A DNA stretch of 64,000 bases from Torreya grandis (taxonomy: Eukaryota; Streptophyta; Pinopsida; Cupressales; Taxaceae), in contig JARHVA010000021.1 in assembly GCA_037957365.1 (NCBI GenBank), positions 6,102,501 through 6,166,500 of the forward strand. The letters are read 5' to 3'. A program made the position numbers and the translations under genes. Below the pieces are notes generated by a model. That model saw nothing but the letters and a program-made list of their open reading frames with translations, did not search any database and was not told the DNA's origin. Positions 58,369 to 64,000 of the stretch are shown here, in pieces (position 1 is the stretch's first letter; the number at the start of each line of letters is the position of its first letter).

Positions 58369-58381
58369 TGATGGGGAGGGG
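58369..58381 (+). other. C0 polypurine tract
   Basis: TTGATGGGGAGGGGTA ends next to the 3' LTR start TGCTATG at 58384. Confidence 0.7.
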
Positions 58382-58383
58382 TA

Positions 58384-58731
58384 TGCTATGAAATTAACAT
58401 ATAGTGTGTCCAAGGATATGTGTGGTTGACTTATGGCTTACATACCTTCATATTATCTTACTGAATTTATTGATGTTCTTAGTATGGTTGGCCTATGGAA
58501 TAATCATAGAAAAGTAGAGTATATATTGGAGGTAGTGGTTAGTATTTTATCATGATTTTACAAATTTTGTTCTTATTACATTATTTAGAGGTTGTCCCAT
58601 CAAAGTGGATTAGTCATAATATTCAAGTATTCTTCTTTTTTGGTAATTGTTGTTGTGTATCTGCTTATTCTATTCTTAATTACGTGATATACTATTATAT
58701 TTATACAAATCATCTAAGTAATTTCATTAAA
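58384..58731 (+). repeat. C0 3' LTR
   Basis: 348 bp, same length as 16487-16834; ends CATTAAA where the partner has CATTACA. Confidence 0.85.
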
Positions 58732-60635
<1,904 letters not shown>

Positions 60636-60849
60636 ATTTATATATCTAAAATTATTAATAATTTAAACATTCAACTTTGATTTAAATTTCATCAAAATTT
60701 TTGACACAATTATATTGAAAAACATCATTTGTAATAAATAAGATATTTATAAATTGTAAAAACTATATATACAATATTGTACAATGTCAGAGAGAGTGAA
60801 ATTAATATAATATCCTTTCTAGATTAAAAAAAATATAGTTGATCTTTCC

Positions 60850-61960
60850 TAAATCCTAGTCATCATCATCCTCATATTTTATATAGTCATAAGGATGTTG
60901 AATGTGTATAATGAGGCATATTCTAGCTCAATATCGACATCAATGTAATCTATGTAATCAAGATCCTCCTCATTGTCCTTCTCAATATCGAGACCATTAA
61001 CTAGGACAAAATGTCTATCCACCTACAAATTAGACATAAATTAATTGTCATAAAGTGTTTAAGGTTACAATTTACATGGTTAATTACAATTAAAAAATAA
61101 ATTTGGTTGTCCTAGCTAGTTTTAATCAGCTAATTAAACTATAAATTTATCATTGGCACATAGCTCCTAGCCTTGGCCCACATGTTGAATGTTTTTGTGT
61201 CCCATTCTAGAGCTTTCAAATATTTTTTCACTTCCTTTGTGGCCTTAAAACTTCATAACACTACCATTGCAAAAAAATGTAATTCATAAATTGAGGTGTA
61301 CTAGTTTTATTAAAATAACCCATAAAAAATTACAAACTTATGTAAAATAACTAATAAAAAACTTATAAAACTTATGTGCAACCTAATTTTTGTTCATTCA
61401 CCTAAAGTGATGATTCACCAGGGTCCCCTAGCTAATTATGGATTCATAGACCTTGTGCTAGCTACTCTTGACTCTTGCATTGATTGCAATAATGCAAATA
61501 TATAATTACTTAAATATATAAATTAATTTTTTTTTACATATCATTAAAATTTTTAACTAACATGTAGCCTCATATTTATCACGTTGGATCTAATCACCAC
61601 ATAATTTTAACCAAGGGCCATTTGTTACACCAGGAAGTCAAAGTCTTCACCTCTTTGCATTACCATTTCCCTTATATATAAGTTAAAAAATATAGAGTTG
61701 AAAAATATTAGAATTATATAAAAATAAAAAAATAATTAAAATTTATTTAGATGCCTTACCCTCACATTCCTCCTCATCTTGTTAAGCATAATGATTGTAT
61801 GTGATTCAGTTAATTTTGTGTTATAATAGGCGCTGCCAAATTCTTTTTCAATGAATTTGATGGTCCATTTTATACACTCCATAGACAACTTGTAGTGAAT
61901 GTTGGAGTGGAGAGGGGGTGAATACATGTACTTTGGAGGAGGTGGAACACAATGAGGATG
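60850..61960 (-). pseudogene. Possible multi-exon gene or transposase remnant
   Basis: Short minus-strand coding-like pieces are bounded by splice-like sites. 61757-61927 (SMECIKWTIKFIEKEFGSAY, ending LNKMRRNVR) ends at AG/GTAAGG. Next is 61560-61688 after TATATAAG (GEDFDFLV, then IRSNVINMRL), then 61410-61500, 61140-61262 (KKYLKALEWDTKTFNMWAKA) and 60850-61023 (VDRHFVLVNGLDIEKDNEED). The pattern D(W/F)..LV then N..N(R/M) weakly recalls plant En/Spm-type transposase. Stops occur inside pieces. Identity unresolved. Confidence 0.3.
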
Positions 61961-62021
61961 AGAGGTTCATGCGTTACCTCGCTACTTAATGTAGGATGAT
62001 CATGAGGCACAAATGACATGA

Positions 62022-62700
62022 CCCTGAAATAAAAGTAGATAATAGAAAAAAAAGTAATTGAAATACTTTAACTAAAAAAACAAAACTAAAAACCATACCT
62101 CCACACTAGGTCCCTAGAAGCAAAGGAGGGATATCGACTTGTCCTCCTCTTGAGGGTCCATATAACTAAGGGCCCTGTTATCAACCCCTCACCCCATCCA
62201 CACAATAAAAATAAATATTAAAATATTATATCAATTAACATATTTAAATTTAAAAAATAAAACTCAAAATTATGCTTTCATGTTGGGTCCCCAAAAATAG
62301 AGAAAGAATGTTGACTCATCCCTACTTCATCTTCCATAGGTCTATATAACTAGTGCCCTATTATTAAAACCTAAAAAATGATATAATATTATAATTAGTT
62401 GAAATAGTTTAATTTAAAAAATAAAACTAAAAATCACACCTATGTGTTGTGTCCCTAATAGTAAAGGAAGGACATTGACTCATCTCAGCCTCATCCACAC
62501 ATGAATCCATATTACTAATAGAGTTATTATCAATAAAAACTAAAAATAAAAAATATTGGAATTAATTGAAATAATTCTATTTAAAAAATAATAATTATAC
62601 CCTTGCATCGAGTCCCTAGTAGAAGAAGGAACTCTACTCATCCCATCACCCTCTTCCCTCTCATCCTTTTCCCCATCATTAAGACTTAATAATTGTGTTA
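62022..62700 (-). repeat. Four tandem exon-like units of 160-177 bp
   Basis: Each unit has an A/T-rich part and a conserved part with TCCC(T/C)A; cores at 62111, 62288, 62452 and 62613 (spacings 177, 164, 161). On the minus strand each conserved part encodes a similar short peptide, for example VDEAEMSQCPSFTIRDTTH and MDPQEEDKSIS, and three end near a GT splice-donor-like sequence with T-rich tracts ending in TTTAG before them. Confidence 0.55.
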
Positions 62701-63741
62701 ATAAGTAATAAATAATGGAATTTAGAATAAAAATGATAATAAAAGTAATAAAAAATAAAAACTTGATTTTTTTTGCATTTAAGGTGCTTGAGGGGTGTGG
62801 TAATCCTTCTCAATATCACATTATGAAATAGCACGAACACTAGATTCACCACAACTCACATGTACAACACCATCCTAATTATATTTATATGAGATGGATT
62901 ATTAGATGCACATGCCCAATATTTAAAACATTCATTCAAATTATGAAAAACAAACTAATTTGATTTGTTAAGTCTAATTATGTAGATAGACATTCACTTA
63001 CTACATTGAGCCCTCCATTATGTACCTGATCGAAGGTCCACATGTGAATTTAGATGATGAATGTATTGCATTTCCATGCTATTGATGCATCATAGGCTAG
63101 TTGGTCCTTGTTTAGGGCCTAAGTGTCACTACCAAGGACACATTGGCCTATCAACGAGCAAGTGGTATATATGGAATGGTGAGTGGTAAATAAATTGAAG
63201 TAATGGTGCAGGTACCTTTTTCCACATTGGAAAGTATATTCTATTGATATTTATCTATTATGCTCAATACCATTAACTTTTTGCTGTTTTGGATTTTAAT
63301 GCATATGTAAGGATGCAAAGGTCCATTTGATGTGTATTTAACCCAAATTAATTCTACCATTAATGACATCTTGAAAAATTATAATCTACTGAAGAGTAAG
63401 TTTGAGATTTAAAAATATTTATTTTTCTTATTCAATGGGACAATGAAGCCCTGACCTTTTGATAACACAACATGTATAGGCTAGAGATTGGGCATGTAGT
63501 CATTGCCAGGTGAGTTAAACCTGAATTAATGTCTCTGTGTGAATGGAGTGAGCATATCTTATTTATCTAATTTTTTTTGGTGACACTAATACCATTTTTA
63601 TAAATTAATATATTTGTATCATAAACTTATGTATAGGCTATAAGGTCAAGATTTTATTCTTGTCAAATCCTTATTTTGTGATTAGAGGGTGGTTAGATTA
63701 GCATTAGTTCAAAGTAAGATCTATCCTTTGAATAACACAAA
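62701..63741. other. AT-rich stretch, no gene assigned
   Basis: No frame above about 60 codons and no domain motif. Confidence 0.4.
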
Positions 63742-64000
63742 TGTAACAACCCCACTGGGTTTGACTTAGAAAATGTGATTTTTTAAAAACAATATAATGT
63801 TTTATTAGACTTCACCACAAGAATCTAATTTAGTGATCTAGATAAAACACTCTAAGTATGATAACTATAAAACAAACATGTGACATATATACATCACTGA
63901 TCAATATCAACATATGAAACACATCATAATCAAATATAGAAATTAATTGCAAATATCTATCCATGACTAGGACAATGATATAACCACTACTGTCAAAGTA
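63742..64000. mobile_element. Possible LTR start, cut by window end
   Basis: TGTAACAACCCCACTGGG resembles LTR edges of the E1/E4 type (TGTCATGTCCCC, TGAAATATCCC) and is followed by an A-rich sequence like the E4 LTR. There is no partner in the window. Confidence 0.25.

Larger units (their letters stand above)
16487..58731 (+). mobile_element. C0: outermost chromovirus, split by E2 and E4
   Basis: LTRs of exactly 348 bp (16487-16834 and 58384-58731) in direct orientation bound the whole nested stack. Between them, after removing E2 and E4, only about 2.8 kb of C0 internal sequence remains: primer site, gag, the end of RNase H, integrase and chromodomain, then a polypurine tract. Protease, RT and most of RNase H are missing. 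The chromodomain after integrase identifies it as a chromovirus. Flanking 5-bp sequences (TTCAA left, AAACA right) do not match, so no target duplication is claimed. Confidence 0.85.

Overview
This is plant nuclear DNA, AT-rich and made almost entirely of decayed LTR retrotransposons. I see no intact host gene, no tRNA or rRNA, and no bacterial signals. The Ty3/gypsy lineages present (chromoviruses with chromodomains, Tat-type elements with a second RNase H, a plant mobile domain pseudogene) point to a land plant. The old, nested and slowly eroding elements suggest a large gymnosperm-like genome; that part is inference.

Layout. Positions 1-1690 hold the 3' half of a Ty3 pol (element A, plus strand). 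Positions 1691-8580 hold repeat-rich DNA and a decayed coding region of unknown identity (4646-7735), followed by a TATA-bearing hairpin. A short gag-protease element (element F, minus strand) lies at 11912-14336, flanked by an odd 31-bp duplication.

The core, 16487-58731, is one nested stack. The outermost unit C0 is an internally deleted chromovirus (plus strand, 348-bp LTRs). Its integrase is split by E2 (18489-49948, minus), a large Tat-like element with about 1.3-kb LTRs. E2 carries gag, protease, RT, RNase H, a second RNase H, integrase and an antisense plant mobile domain pseudogene. E2 is itself split by E3 (33812-44362, minus, 2.1-kb LTRs, target duplication GGTAT) and by E1 (27062-31831, plus, 1.2-kb LTRs, target duplication AAGGG). 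C0 is split again just after its chromodomain by E4 (51059-58353, minus, 1.3-kb LTRs, target duplication AGGAC), a full gag-to-chromodomain chromovirus. Order of insertion: C0, then E2 and E4, then E3 and E1; LTR divergence makes E1 the youngest.

E1 is the most interesting unit. It has near-identical LTRs, an initiator-Met primer site and a gag-protease frame broken by only two nonsense codons, but no RT, RNase H or integrase. Its gag, protease, primer site and LTR tips resemble E4, so it looks like a non-autonomous element served in trans by E4-type chromoviruses. E3 is notable for a cellular-type RNase H placed between protease and RT.

Positions 58732-64000 contain a (TA)n(CA)60 microsatellite, remains of a possible multi-exon minus-strand gene or transposase with tandemly duplicated exon-like units, and a possible LTR start near the window end.
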